7,415 nt of DNA from Atopobiaceae bacterium UBA7016 (GCA_002449555.1 DJXA01000058.1:2779-10193); one strand, 5' to 3'. Shown: positions 1 through 6,551, counted from the stretch's first letter. The notes: generated from the letters alone by a model not told the origin. Numbers and translations are program-made.

Positions 1-458
1 GCCCGCAGCGCAAGGGCGACCTCCGTCGTGCCCGCGCTGGCGCCGTCAACATCGTCCCCAACTCCACCGGCGCTGCCAAGGCCATCGGCCTGGTTCTCCC
101 CGAGCTCGCTGGCAAGCTTGACGGCTCCGCTCAGCGCGTCCCGACGCCGACCGGCTCCACCACCATCCTCTACGCCGTCGTTTCCGGCGAGGATGTCACC
201 GCTGAGGGCATCAACGCTGCTATGAAGGCCTACTCTGAGACCATCCCCGAGACCTTCGCTTACAACGAGGACGAGATCGTCTCCTCCGACATCGTCGGCG
301 AGACCCACGGCTCGATCTTCGACGCCACCCAGACCCGCGTTATGCCGCTGGCCGATGGCAAGTACCTCGTCCAGGTTGTCTCCTGGTACGACAACGAGAA
401 CTCCTACACCTCCCAGATGGTCCGCACCATCAAGTACTTCGAGAAGTTCGTTGCTTAA
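1..458 (+). CDS. gap: Glyceraldehyde-3-phosphate dehydrogenase, C-terminal part (5' end outside window)
   Basis: This is the C-terminal 151 residues of phosphorylating GAPDH, which oxidises glyceraldehyde 3-phosphate to 1,3-bisphosphoglycerate with NAD and phosphate in the cytosol. The frame opens at base 3 and ends at TAA 456-458. The family is about 335-340 residues long, so a little under half is visible; the active-site cysteine and most of the NAD-binding domain lie to the left. Diagnostic stretches are DLRRARAGAVNIVPNSTGAAKA (split here as DLRRARAGAVNIVP, then NSTGAAKA, the phosphate-binding STG loop), LPELAGKLDG, the substrate arginine in QRVPTPTGS, and the C-terminal SWYDNENSYTSQMVR. 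Codon use is strongly biased to C/G endings, as in highly expressed genes. It lies upstream of pgk in the same direction, with a terminator-like hairpin between them. Identity is secure; whether gap shares a transcript with pgk is not settled by the sequence. Confidence 0.97.
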   Translation, partial: PQRKGDLRRARAGAVNIVPNSTGAAKAIGLVLPELAGKLDGSAQRVPTPTGSTTILYAVVSGEDVTAEGINAAMKAYSETIPETFAYNEDEIVSSDIVGETHGSIFDATQTRVMPLADGKYLVQVVSWYDNENSYTSQMVRTIKYFEKFVA

Positions 459-483
459 GTCTTCGGCTTCGGTTTTGGTGTAG

Positions 484-530
484 AGGGGGCGCGGTCACCG
501 GCTCGCAAGGCCTGGGGCCGCGCCCTTTTT
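484..530 (+). terminator. Terminator or attenuator between gap and pgk
   Basis: GGGCGCGG (487-494) pairs perfectly with CCGCGCCC (518-525) across a 23-base loop, and TTTTT follows at 526-530. A484-G486 could pair further with the T run. The shape is that of a Rho-independent terminator, but the loop is long and the T run is short. Only 36 bases remain before the pgk start and I see no convincing promoter there. Partial termination that sets the gap to pgk/tpiA ratio is therefore as likely as full termination. Confidence 0.7.
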
Positions 531-566
531 GCAAGTTAGGACATCGACGTAAAAGGAGTGGTTCCA

Positions 567-1757
567 ATGGCCTTTACCAAGAAGACCGTCCGTGACATCG
601 ATGTCGCCGGCAAGAAGGTCATCATGAGGGTGGACTTCAACGTCCCCCTGAAGGATGGCGTCGTCACCGACGACACTCGCGTCCGTGCGGCTATCCCCAC
701 CATCAAGTACCTCAAGGAGCAGGGTGCTGGCATCATCCTTATGAGCCACCTTGGTCGTCCCAAGGGCGACGGTCCCGAGCCTGCCCTGACCCTGAAGCCG
801 GCCGCTGACAAGCTGGCCGAGCTCACCGGCTATGACGTCCAGTTCTGCGACGACACCTATGGCGAGAAGGCCGCTGCCGCCTGCGCCGCCGTCAAGCCTG
901 GCGACATCCTGGTTCTGGAGAACGTCCGCTTCCTCAAGGCTGAGAAGAAGAACGACCCCGAGGTCGCCAAGAAGCTCGCCTCCTACGCTGACATCTTCGT
1001 GCTCGACGCCTTCGGCACCGCGCACCGCGCCCAGGGCTCCGTGGTGGGTCCGGCCGCGTACATCCCGGCCGTCGCGGGCTTCCTGCTGGAGAAGGAAGTT
1101 GACACCCTGACCGGCATCTTCGCCGATCCTGATCGTCCGTTCGTGGCTGTCGTCGGTGGCTCCAAGGTCTCCTCCAAGATTGGCGTCCTTGATCACCTGA
1201 TCGACTCCGCTGACACCCTCATCATCGGTGGCGGCATGGCCTACACGTTCTTCCTGGCCAAGGGCTACTCCGTGGGCAAGTCCCTCCAGGAGCCCGACTG
1301 GATCGAGCGCGCTGGCGAGATGCTGAAGAAGGCCGAGGCCAAGGGCTGCCAGATTCTGCTCCCCATCGACAACGTCTGCGCTGATCACTTTGGTGAGGAC
1401 GCCGAGGGCGTGGTCTTTGACTCCGACAAGATTCCTGACGACATGATGGGCATGGACATCGGTCCCAAGACCACCGAGCTGTACTGCGACGCCGTCAAGA
1501 AGGCCGCCACGGTCTTCTGGAACGGCCCCATGGGCGTCTTCGAGATCGACCAGTTTGCCAAGGGCACCGAGGCCGTCGCTCGCGCGATCGCTGACTCTGA
1601 GTGCACGTCCATCATCGGCGGCGGCGACTCCGTCGCGGCTATCAACAAGTTCGGCCTGGCTGACAAGATGAGCTGGATCTCCACCGGTGGTGGCGCTTCC
1701 ATGGAGCTCGTCGAGGGCAAGGCCCTTCCTGGAGTGGAGGCGCTTCTCGATGCGTAA
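567..1757 (+). CDS. pgk: Phosphoglycerate kinase
   Basis: A full-length 396-residue PGK, which transfers phosphate from 1,3-bisphosphoglycerate to ADP, giving ATP and 3-phosphoglycerate. I chose ATG 567 because AAAGGAG (552-558) sits 8 bases upstream; an in-frame GTG at 558 overlaps that site. N-domain substrate residues are present: R21, D23 and N25 in RVDFNVPL, H61 and R64 in SHLGRPKG, R122 in LENVRF, and R155 in DAFGTAHR. C-domain nucleotide motifs follow: GGSKVSSKI, GGGMAYTF, WNGPMGVFE, GGGDS (351-355) and STGGGAS (372-378). The length matches typical bacterial PGKs (about 390-400). The segment after DAFGTAHR reads AQGSVVG rather than the common AHAS form. The stop codon overlaps the tpiA start, so the two are cotranscribed and probably translationally coupled. 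Codon bias suggests high expression. Confidence 0.98.
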   Translation: MAFTKKTVRDIDVAGKKVIMRVDFNVPLKDGVVTDDTRVRAAIPTIKYLKEQGAGIILMSHLGRPKGDGPEPALTLKPAADKLAELTGYDVQFCDDTYGEKAAAACAAVKPGDILVLENVRFLKAEKKNDPEVAKKLASYADIFVLDAFGTAHRAQGSVVGPAAYIPAVAGFLLEKEVDTLTGIFADPDRPFVAVVGGSKVSSKIGVLDHLIDSADTLIIGGGMAYTFFLAKGYSVGKSLQEPDWIERAGEMLKKAEAKGCQILLPIDNVCADHFGEDAEGVVFDSDKIPDDMMGMDIGPKTTELYCDAVKKAATVFWNGPMGVFEIDQFAKGTEAVARAIADSECTSIIGGGDSVAAINKFGLADKMSWISTGGGASMELVEGKALPGVEALLDA

Positions 1758-2517
1758 GAGGATGATTGCTGGCAACTGGAAGATGAACAAGAACTTCTCC
1801 GAGGCCGTGGAGCTTGCCACTGGTCTGGCGAAGGAGCTTGAGGGCGGCACGGGCGACGTGGACGTCGTCGTTGCCCCGCCTGCGGTCGACCTGAAGGGCG
1901 TCGCCGAGGTCATCGAGCAGGAGCAGGCCCCGTTCGCGCTCTCCGCGCAGAACGTGTACTGGGAGGAGGCCGGCGCCTACACCGGCGAGACCGCCCCTGG
2001 CATGCTTGAGGCCATTGGTGCCACCTACTGCATCATCGGTCACTCCGAGCGTCGTGACTACTTCCATGAGACCGACGAGGAGATCAACAAGAAGGCCAAG
2101 GCCCTGATGGCTCACGGCATCGTGCCCATCAGCTGCTGCGGCGAGTCCCTCGAGATCCGCGAGGCCGGCACGCACGTCGAGTTCGTCGTCGACCAGATCA
2201 AGAAGGACACCGCTGGCCTCGAGATCACCGATCCCAGCAAGTACGTCATCGCCTACGAGCCCATCTGGGCCATCGGCACCGGCAAGACCGCTACCGCTGA
2301 TGACGCGCAGGAAGTCTGCGGCGCCATCCGCAAGACCCTCGTCGAGATCTTCGGCGAGGAGACCGCCGCGGGCATCCGCGTGCTGTACGGTGGCTCCGCC
2401 AACCCCAGCAACATCGCTGGCTTCCTTGAGAAGGAAGACGTTGACGGCGCTCTCGTCGGCGGCGCTTCCCTGAAGGCTGACGGCTTCGCCGCTATGGTGC
2501 GCAGCGCCATGGCGTAA
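1750..2517 (+). CDS. tpiA: Triose-phosphate isomerase
   Basis: A complete 255-residue TIM-barrel enzyme that interconverts dihydroxyacetone phosphate and glyceraldehyde 3-phosphate. The start is ATG 1750, which overlaps the last 8 bases of pgk (ATGCGTAA). GGAGG at 1736-1740, inside the end of pgk, is 9 bases upstream. The open frame runs further 5' within pgk but that part is not TIM-like, and an internal ATG at 1762 is less well placed. Catalytic residues are N9 and K11 in AGNWKMN, the electrophile H98 in IIGHSERR, and the base E170 in AYEPIWAIGTGKTA, which also contains the flexible loop 6. The phosphate-binding ends are VLYGGSANPSN and DGALVGGASLK. It closes the glycolytic unit and is followed by a strong terminator. 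Confidence 0.98.
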   Translation: MRKRMIAGNWKMNKNFSEAVELATGLAKELEGGTGDVDVVVAPPAVDLKGVAEVIEQEQAPFALSAQNVYWEEAGAYTGETAPGMLEAIGATYCIIGHSERRDYFHETDEEINKKAKALMAHGIVPISCCGESLEIREAGTHVEFVVDQIKKDTAGLEITDPSKYVIAYEPIWAIGTGKTATADDAQEVCGAIRKTLVEIFGEETAAGIRVLYGGSANPSNIAGFLEKEDVDGALVGGASLKADGFAAMVRSAMA

Positions 2518-2542
2518 GCCTTACCGCATCCTTGCAGGTAGG

Positions 2543-2573
2543 AGGACCCGAGCTTCGGCTCGGGTCCTTTTTT
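2543..2573 (+). terminator. Strong Rho-independent terminator after tpiA
   Basis: GGACCCGAGC (2544-2553) and GCTCGGGTCC (2558-2567) form a perfect 10-bp stem closed by a TTCG tetraloop (2554-2557), followed by TTTTTT (2568-2573). A2543 can add an 11th pair. This is a textbook intrinsic terminator and marks the end of the glycolytic transcript. Confidence 0.95.
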
Positions 2574-2610
2574 GTTTGCGGTTCGGGGATGCACCCTGTC
2601 AAGCTCACTG

Positions 2611-2619
2611 TGATAGGAT
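2611..2619 (+). promoter_or_regulatory. Predicted extended -10 promoter of the MFS gene
   Basis: TGATAGGAT reads as an extended -10 element (TGn followed by TAGGAT at 2614-2619). No good -35 is seen at the right distance, as expected for this promoter class. Transcription would start near base 2626, giving a leader of about 24 bases. The strong terminator upstream makes a separate promoter necessary. The exact site is inferred. Confidence 0.4.
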
Positions 2620-2635
2620 TGGTTGTATACAATCA
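2620..2635. promoter_or_regulatory. Palindrome TTGTATACAA, possible repressor operator
   Basis: TTGTATACAA (2623-2632) is a perfect 10-base palindrome; extended to 2620-2635 it matches at 14 of 16 positions. It lies on the predicted transcription start of the MFS gene and 17 bases before its ATG, where a bound repressor would block initiation. The TTGTATACAA shape is similar to operators known for GntR-family regulators. No regulator gene is present in the window, so the binding protein is unknown. Confidence 0.4.
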
Positions 2636-2649
2636 TTTGAGAGGAACGT

Positions 2650-3900
2650 ATGGCTGAACAAGCTCGCAAAGAGTCGCTCTTTCGTGTGCCCAACTATCCC
2701 GCATGGTTTGGCGCCGACACCTTCTTGCTGACCGGTTCGGCTGTACACTGGATCGTCATCTCGCTCATGGCGTACGAGCTTTCGGGTTCGGTCACTATGG
2801 CGGGTTGGTTCTCAACCGCGCGCGGCATCATGAGCGTCTTTACGCAGGTGGTGGGCGGTGCCTTCGTTGACCGGCATGACCACCGCCGTCTGCTGCTCGC
2901 CCAATCCGGTATCTGCGGCCTGCTTTGGCTCACCATGGGCATGCTCTACGCCACGGGCAACCTGACGTTTGCTCGCTTCATGGTGCTCTGTCTCTCGTCG
3001 AGTGCCGTCTTTGGCCTGCTGGACGGCACGTCAAATGCCGCGCTCATCACGGTGGTGGGCCCCGAGCGCTATGCCCAGGCGGAAAGCCTTAACCAAGGTC
3101 GCGACGCGGCGGTCCGCATGGCCGGCTCTCCCTTGGGCGCCACGCTCTATGGTCTGTGGAGTCCCGCGCCGTTCTTTGCGAGCGCGGCCTGCGACATCGC
3201 GGCATTCTTCTGCTCGCTTACGCTCAAGCTCCCTGAGCGCCCCGAGGTCAAGCAGGCAGAGCGAACCATCTCGTCGTTCGTCCATGACCTTATCGAAGGC
3301 TGGCAGTGGGTGTTTGCGAGCAAGACCATCGTGAACGCGGTCGTCATCATGGGTCTCTTTGAGTTTGGCGCCTTTGCGATGCGCCAGGCCATCAACCTGC
3401 AGATGGTATCCTCGGGCGTGGATCCGCTGCTCATCAGCTTGGTCAACGTCATCAGCGGCGTGGCCACGCTGGTGGGTTCGATTGTGTCGTCGCGCGTGTG
3501 CGACCATGTTCCGGTGGGCAGAGGAGTGGTAGCCATTCTCGCGTTTATGGCGCTGGGCTACGTGCCGCTGCTCTTCTCGAGCGCCTATCCGTCGGTGGTG
3601 CTTAGCTCCATACTGACGAGCCTGCCCATGCCGCTCTTTGGCGCGCTCGTCAACGGCTTCGTCTTCTCCAAGACGCCGGTTGACCGACAGGGACGTACGC
3701 GTGCGGCAGTGATGACGGCCATCATGTTCTTCGGAAGTGGCTCAGGTGCCCTTGCGGGCGAGCTCCTGCCTCGTATCGGATTCACGGGGTTTGTCATCGC
3801 GATGATGGCGCTCGTGCTGTGCTCGGTGCTGCTCGCCGCCATCAACCCGCGCATCCGCAGGATTCCCGCCTCCCCCGAGTGGGGCACCGTCGAGCTCTAA
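2650..3900 (+). CDS. MFS transporter, drug/siderophore-exporter-like (MFS_3 type)
   Basis: A 416-residue inner-membrane protein of the major facilitator superfamily with repeated hydrophobic segments compatible with 12 helices. The start ATG 2650 follows GAGAGG (2639-2644) by 5 bases. The loop 2-3 signature is clear: G69-G70, D74-R75 and R79-R80 in GGAFVDRHDHRRLLL. The central cytoplasmic loop (about residues 195-230) contains DLIEGWQWVFASKTI, which resembles the loop of EntS-like and multidrug exporters, and a second A-like motif (SRVCDHVPVGR) lies in the C-terminal half. The substrate cannot be read from the sequence; efflux of a drug, siderophore or metabolite is an inference from family resemblance. 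Codon use is more mixed than in pgk and tpiA, fitting modest expression. It stands alone between its own promoter and a hairpin that spans its stop codon, and converges with the HD-cls unit. Confidence 0.9.
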   Translation: MAEQARKESLFRVPNYPAWFGADTFLLTGSAVHWIVISLMAYELSGSVTMAGWFSTARGIMSVFTQVVGGAFVDRHDHRRLLLAQSGICGLLWLTMGMLYATGNLTFARFMVLCLSSSAVFGLLDGTSNAALITVVGPERYAQAESLNQGRDAAVRMAGSPLGATLYGLWSPAPFFASAACDIAAFFCSLTLKLPERPEVKQAERTISSFVHDLIEGWQWVFASKTIVNAVVIMGLFEFGAFAMRQAINLQMVSSGVDPLLISLVNVISGVATLVGSIVSSRVCDHVPVGRGVVAILAFMALGYVPLLFSSAYPSVVLSSILTSLPMPLFGALVNGFVFSKTPVDRQGRTRAAVMTAIMFFGSGSGALAGELLPRIGFTGFVIAMMALVLCSVLLAAINPRIRRIPASPEWGTVEL

Positions 3901-3918
3901 CCCACGGTGCCCTCTATT
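3882..3918 (+). terminator. Hairpin spanning the MFS stop codon, probable terminator
   Basis: GGGCACCGT (3882-3890) pairs perfectly with ACGGTGCCC (3904-3912) around a 13-base loop that contains the MFS stop codon TAA (3898-3900). A short pyrimidine-rich run, TCTATT, follows at 3913-3918. The stem is strong but the T run is weak, so this is a plausible but not ideal intrinsic terminator for the plus strand. Confidence 0.5.
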
Positions 3919-3965
3919 GCGAATGTTGACATTGGGAGGCCGATTCCTGTCAACATTAGCAATGG
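3914..3965. repeat. Long imperfect inverted repeat at the convergent gene junction
   Basis: TTGCGAATGTTGACA (3917-3931) is the inverse complement of TGTCAACATTAGCAA (3948-3962) with one mismatch (G3921/A3958). A3916-T3963 and C3914-G3965 extend the stem, and the loop is 16 bases. The right arm includes the stop codon of the HD gene (3956-3958, minus strand). Neither strand has a T run after the stem, so it is not a standard intrinsic terminator. A 3' mRNA-stabilising hairpin, a termination aid for both converging units or a protein-binding site are the alternatives. Confidence 0.6.
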
Positions 3966-4489
3966 TGGGAGCGGGTTGTGCGGTGGTACCAGCGCAGGAT
4001 GCGGCGGCCCATGGCTGCCACCAGGCGTCCCGTGCCGAGGCGCGCCTCGTTGATGGAGCAGCACTTGTCCGCAAGCGAGACCGCCCATGCCTCGGCAGAG
4101 CGCGGCGGCATCGAGAACACGGGGAACATGTGATGCCGTATGGCCTCTACCTGCGTCTCGTTGGCGCCAAACTCCTTTTCGGCGATGCATGCGCCCACCC
4201 GCGGGTGGCTGAACGCCTTCTTGCGCGAAGGGCTGTTGAAGACGGACGGCTCCGTCATGCCAATGTCGTGCAGCAGGCTTGCACGAACCACATCCACGCG
4301 GCTCACTGACAAACCGTGTTCCTCAAGCCATTCGGTAATGAGCAACGCATAGCCCGCGGTCTCCATGCTGTGCAAGGCGATGTTTCCGCTCTTGCTGTGG
4401 TGCGGCACCTGCTTCGCGCGCGCAAAACGCGCGGAGGCAACGATGTCGCCCCCGAGCTCCATGATTTCCTGTAACAGCGTATCCTTCAC
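3956..4489 (-). CDS. HD-domain metal-dependent phosphohydrolase, substrate unknown
   Basis: A small HD-superfamily protein, 177 residues from GTG 4489. The metal-ligand series is intact: H40 (ALHSMETA), H74-D75 (SLLHDIGM), H95 (SHP), H119-H120 (IRHHMFP) and D141 (SLADK). This is the pattern of a catalytic, metal-binding phosphohydrolase, with extra histidines typical of enzymes holding two metals. No partner domain, signal peptide or membrane helix is visible. The substrate is not recognisable. The start is uncertain. GTG 4489 has GGAAG 6 bases upstream; TTG 4495 directly abuts that site; an ATG 27 bases inside the GTG start follows an AGGAAA. It is 22 bases downstream of cls on the same strand, so it is very likely cotranscribed with it, and it ends in the inverted repeat shared with the MFS gene. 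Confidence 0.85.
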   Translation of the reverse strand: MKDTLLQEIMELGGDIVASARFARAKQVPHHSKSGNIALHSMETAGYALLITEWLEEHGLSVSRVDVVRASLLHDIGMTEPSVFNSPSRKKAFSHPRVGACIAEKEFGANETQVEAIRHHMFPVFSMPPRSAEAWAVSLADKCCSINEARLGTGRLVAAMGRRILRWYHRTTRSHHC

Positions 4490-4511
4490 GAGCAACTTCC
4501 GTCCGGCGGGC

Positions 4512-6071
4512 CTACATCAAAGGCGATGCCAACCTGAGGATGGCGTACCACAGGCGCATGTGCGCAGCGGGATCGCGGTACTGCTCGGTCACTTCGCGGC
4601 TCTGGTCAAACATCCACTCGAAGTCGGCCTTGGTGTCGGCCACGGCGTCGCAGCCATAGTAGAGGCAGCCGTTCTCAAAGTGGTGGTACAGGCTGCGATA
4701 GTCCATGTTGATGGTTCCGCACGTGGCCAGCACGTCGTCCGCCACGCTCATCTTGCAGTGGCAGAAACCCGGCGCGTACTCAAAAATGCGTACGCCGCTA
4801 CGGACGAGGTTGTAGTAGTACGACCTCGTCAGGCCATACACCATCTTCTTGTCAGGGATGCCCGGCGTGATGATGCGCACGTCAACGCCACGACGCGCGG
4901 CAAGCCGCAAGGCGTGCTCCATCTCGTCGGTAATGATGAGGTACGGGGTGACAAACCAGGCATAGTCCTTCGCATATTCGGCAACCGAGATATAGACGTC
5001 CTCTCCCACGGGGTAGTCGTCCATCGGGTTGTCGGCGTAGGGCTGCACAAAGCCCTGGGCGTCAGGGTTGGGCAGGACCTGCGGCAGGTACCTCCTGAAC
5101 ATTGTGTCGTCCACGTCACCCTCAGCCGATGCGTTCCACATCTCAAGGAAAGCCGTGGTCAAGTTCTGCACGGCAGGTCCCACCAGCTTGACGCCGGTAT
5201 CCTTCCAATGCCCGTAGGGGTGGGTGAGGTTGAAGTACTCGTTGGCGATGTTGTAGCCGCCAGTAAAGCCAATATGGCCGTCGATCACGGTAATCTTGCG
5301 GTGGTCGCGGTTGTTGAGGAAGAGGTTGAGGCCCGGCATGAAGGGGTTGAACACCTTGGCCTTGATGCCCTTGGCCTCAAGGCGCTTCACGAAGTCGGTG
5401 TTGACGAAGCCGATGGAGCCCATGTCGTCATAGAAGACGCGCACCTCGACGCCCGCGCGGACGCGCTCCTCCAGAATGTCCTGGATGGCCCGCCAGCTCT
5501 CGGCATCCTCGATGGCGTGGTACTCCATAAAGATGAAGTGCTGGGCGCGGCTCAGCTCCTCCTTCTGCGCCTCGATACCCTTGGCGGCGTCATCGTAGTA
5601 GGTGATGGTCGTGTCGTCATACAGCGGGTACGCGGAGGTCTGGCTCAGGTAGCTGGAGATGTTTGCCGCGCGGTTATCCACCTCGTTAAGGCGCGCGAGG
5701 GGTGCAGATCCGTCAGGCAGCAAGGGGAAGAGCTTCGCGTCAATCTCCTTAAAGCGCTTGCGCATCCTAAACGTGCCGCGGTTCAGGCCCGCAAGCAGAT
5801 AGAAGCTCGCGCCAAAGACGGGCAGCGCCATGATGGCGATGATCCAGGTCATCTTCATGGCCGACGGCGTGCGGTTGTTATATATGTAGAGGACGAGCAT
5901 CGCGCCCAACAGGCGCATACCAATGGCAAACCACTCAGCCTGCTGGGCAAACCTGAGGTTGATGAGCATGATGACTGCCAGCTGCAGCACAATTGCTACG
6001 CCAGCAAAAATGAGACGCTTGACGCCGTTCTTGACGTCCGCTTCCTTCTCAAGCGTGGTGTTCTCGTCCAT
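4512..6071 (-). CDS. cls: Cardiolipin synthase (phospholipase D superfamily)
   Basis: A 519-residue membrane protein that joins two phosphatidylglycerols to give cardiolipin and glycerol, by family assignment. I chose ATG 6071 because a near-perfect GGGGAGGT lies 4 bases upstream. The frame stays open to a TTG at 6194, but that extension covers the promoter region and looks non-coding. Three hydrophobic segments lie at about 19-39, 48-65 and 72-96, so this is a membrane-anchored form. Two PLD active sites follow: H257, K259, D264 (DHRKITVID) and H438, K440, D445 (CHCKMSVAD), the latter followed by CGTINMDYRS, a typical bacterial Cls motif. TGGYNIANEY follows the first site. Length matches Gram-positive Cls (about 480-520). 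It heads a two-gene unit with the HD protein and is divergent from secG. Another PLD-type phosphatidyltransferase role cannot be excluded. Confidence 0.93.
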   Translation of the reverse strand: MDENTTLEKEADVKNGVKRLIFAGVAIVLQLAVIMLINLRFAQQAEWFAIGMRLLGAMLVLYIYNNRTPSAMKMTWIIAIMALPVFGASFYLLAGLNRGTFRMRKRFKEIDAKLFPLLPDGSAPLARLNEVDNRAANISSYLSQTSAYPLYDDTTITYYDDAAKGIEAQKEELSRAQHFIFMEYHAIEDAESWRAIQDILEERVRAGVEVRVFYDDMGSIGFVNTDFVKRLEAKGIKAKVFNPFMPGLNLFLNNRDHRKITVIDGHIGFTGGYNIANEYFNLTHPYGHWKDTGVKLVGPAVQNLTTAFLEMWNASAEGDVDDTMFRRYLPQVLPNPDAQGFVQPYADNPMDDYPVGEDVYISVAEYAKDYAWFVTPYLIITDEMEHALRLAARRGVDVRIITPGIPDKKMVYGLTRSYYYNLVRSGVRIFEYAPGFCHCKMSVADDVLATCGTINMDYRSLYHHFENGCLYYGCDAVADTKADFEWMFDQSREVTEQYRDPAAHMRLWYAILRLASPLM

Positions 6072-6104
6072 GAGTACCTCCCCGCGCAACATGATGCCCG
6101 TATT

Positions 6105-6119
6105 GCGTGCAACGCACGC
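6105..6119 (-). other. Small hairpin in the cls 5' leader
   Basis: GCGTGC (6105-6110) and GCACGC (6114-6119) form a perfect 6-bp stem with a 3-base loop. It lies in the predicted cls leader, between the -10 element and the ribosome binding site. No T run follows on the minus strand, so it is not a terminator. It may stabilise the 5' end of the mRNA or be a small operator; the function is unknown. Confidence 0.35.
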
Positions 6120-6129
6120 CAAGTTATGA

Positions 6130-6135
6130 ATTATA
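6130..6135 (-). promoter_or_regulatory. Predicted cls promoter, perfect -10 TATAAT
   Basis: Read on the minus strand, 6135-6130 is a perfect TATAAT. No close -35 match lies 16-18 bases upstream. Transcription would start near base 6123, leaving a leader of roughly 50 bases before the cls ATG at 6071. This supports the internal start for cls, because a start at 6194 would lie upstream of the promoter. Confidence 0.5.
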
Positions 6136-6181
6136 GAGCTCCATCCCCAGTTGGAGGAGTGGTGCTCGTCGGCAATCGTGA

Positions 6182-6209
6182 GTGACATAGCCAAACGTTA
6201 TGCTATGCT
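6182..6209 (+). promoter_or_regulatory. Predicted secG promoter
   Basis: GTGACA (6182-6187, five of six matches to TTGACA) and TATGCT (6204-6209) are separated by 16 bases, and the -10 is preceded by TGC, an extended -10. The start would fall near base 6216, about 37 bases before secG. A second overlapping extended -10 (TGC then TATTCA, 6209-6214) is possible. The site is divergent from the cls promoter, with about 50 bases between the two -35/upstream regions. Confidence 0.5.
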
Positions 6210-6252
6210 ATTCAATCGTTGTGTCGTCTTGTTCACATAGAAGGAGCCTTCC

Positions 6253-6501
6253 GTGGGCATTCTCAACATTCTGCTTCTCATCGTCTGGGCCATCTCCGGC
6301 ATCCTCACCATCATCCTGGTGCTTATGCACTCTGGCAAGGGCACGGGCGTCTCCGACATGATCGCCTCCACCATGTACAACTCCGCTGTCAGCTCGGGCG
6401 TGCTTGAGAAGAACCTTGACCGTCTGACGGTCATCACCTCCGTGGTGTTTGGCGTCACCATCCTCATCATGACGCTCACTTTCCCGCTGGGCAGCATCTA
6501 A
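6253..6501 (+). CDS. secG: Preprotein translocase subunit SecG
   Basis: An 82-residue SecG, the small accessory subunit of the SecYEG protein-export channel in the cytoplasmic membrane. The start is GTG 6253, with AAGGAG (6241-6246) 6 bases upstream. Two hydrophobic segments (about residues 3-25 and 58-78) flank the conserved loop, which contains LVLMHSGKGTGVSDM and SGVLEKNLDRLTVIT; both are characteristic of the family. The length is normal for SecG (about 70-110). It is a single-gene unit between its own promoter and a strong terminator. In many high-GC Gram-positives secG directly follows tpiA; here it is separated from it by the MFS, HD and cls genes. Confidence 0.96.
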   Translation: MGILNILLLIVWAISGILTIILVLMHSGKGTGVSDMIASTMYNSAVSSGVLEKNLDRLTVITSVVFGVTILIMTLTFPLGSI

Positions 6502-6525
6502 GCTCACGGCCACAACTCAACCAGC

Positions 6526-6551
6526 AAAGGGCGCCTTCGGGCGCCCTTTTT
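6526..6551 (+). terminator. Rho-independent terminator after secG
   Basis: GGGCGCC (6529-6535) and GGCGCCC (6540-6546) pair perfectly around a TTCG tetraloop, followed by TTTTT (6547-6551). AAA at 6526-6528 can pair with the first three Ts. It uses the same UUCG-loop design as the tpiA terminator. Confidence 0.94.

Noticed and set aside
1687..1749. Upstream extension of tpiA inside pgk
   Set aside because: TIM proteins begin a few residues before AGNWKMN. The ATG at 1750 with GGAGG 9 bases upstream fits, whereas the extension is only pgk read in another frame.
495..1913. 472-codon open frame on the minus strand, opposite pgk and tpiA
   Set aside because: It is antisense to two certain genes. 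Strong C/G third-position bias removes stop codons from the opposite frame, and its translation has no recognisable domain and a low-complexity look.
4365..6185. 606-codon open frame on the plus strand, opposite cls and part of the HD gene
   Set aside because: It is the antisense shadow of cls, whose two PLD active sites are intact. The translation is rich in Val, His, Leu and Arg, as expected from reversed codons, with no domain structure.
6072..6194. N-terminal extension of cls by 41 codons from a TTG at 6194
   Set aside because: It would run through a perfect minus-strand TATAAT and the secG promoter. The ATG at 6071 has a near-ideal ribosome binding site, and the extra residues do not look like a Cls N-terminus.
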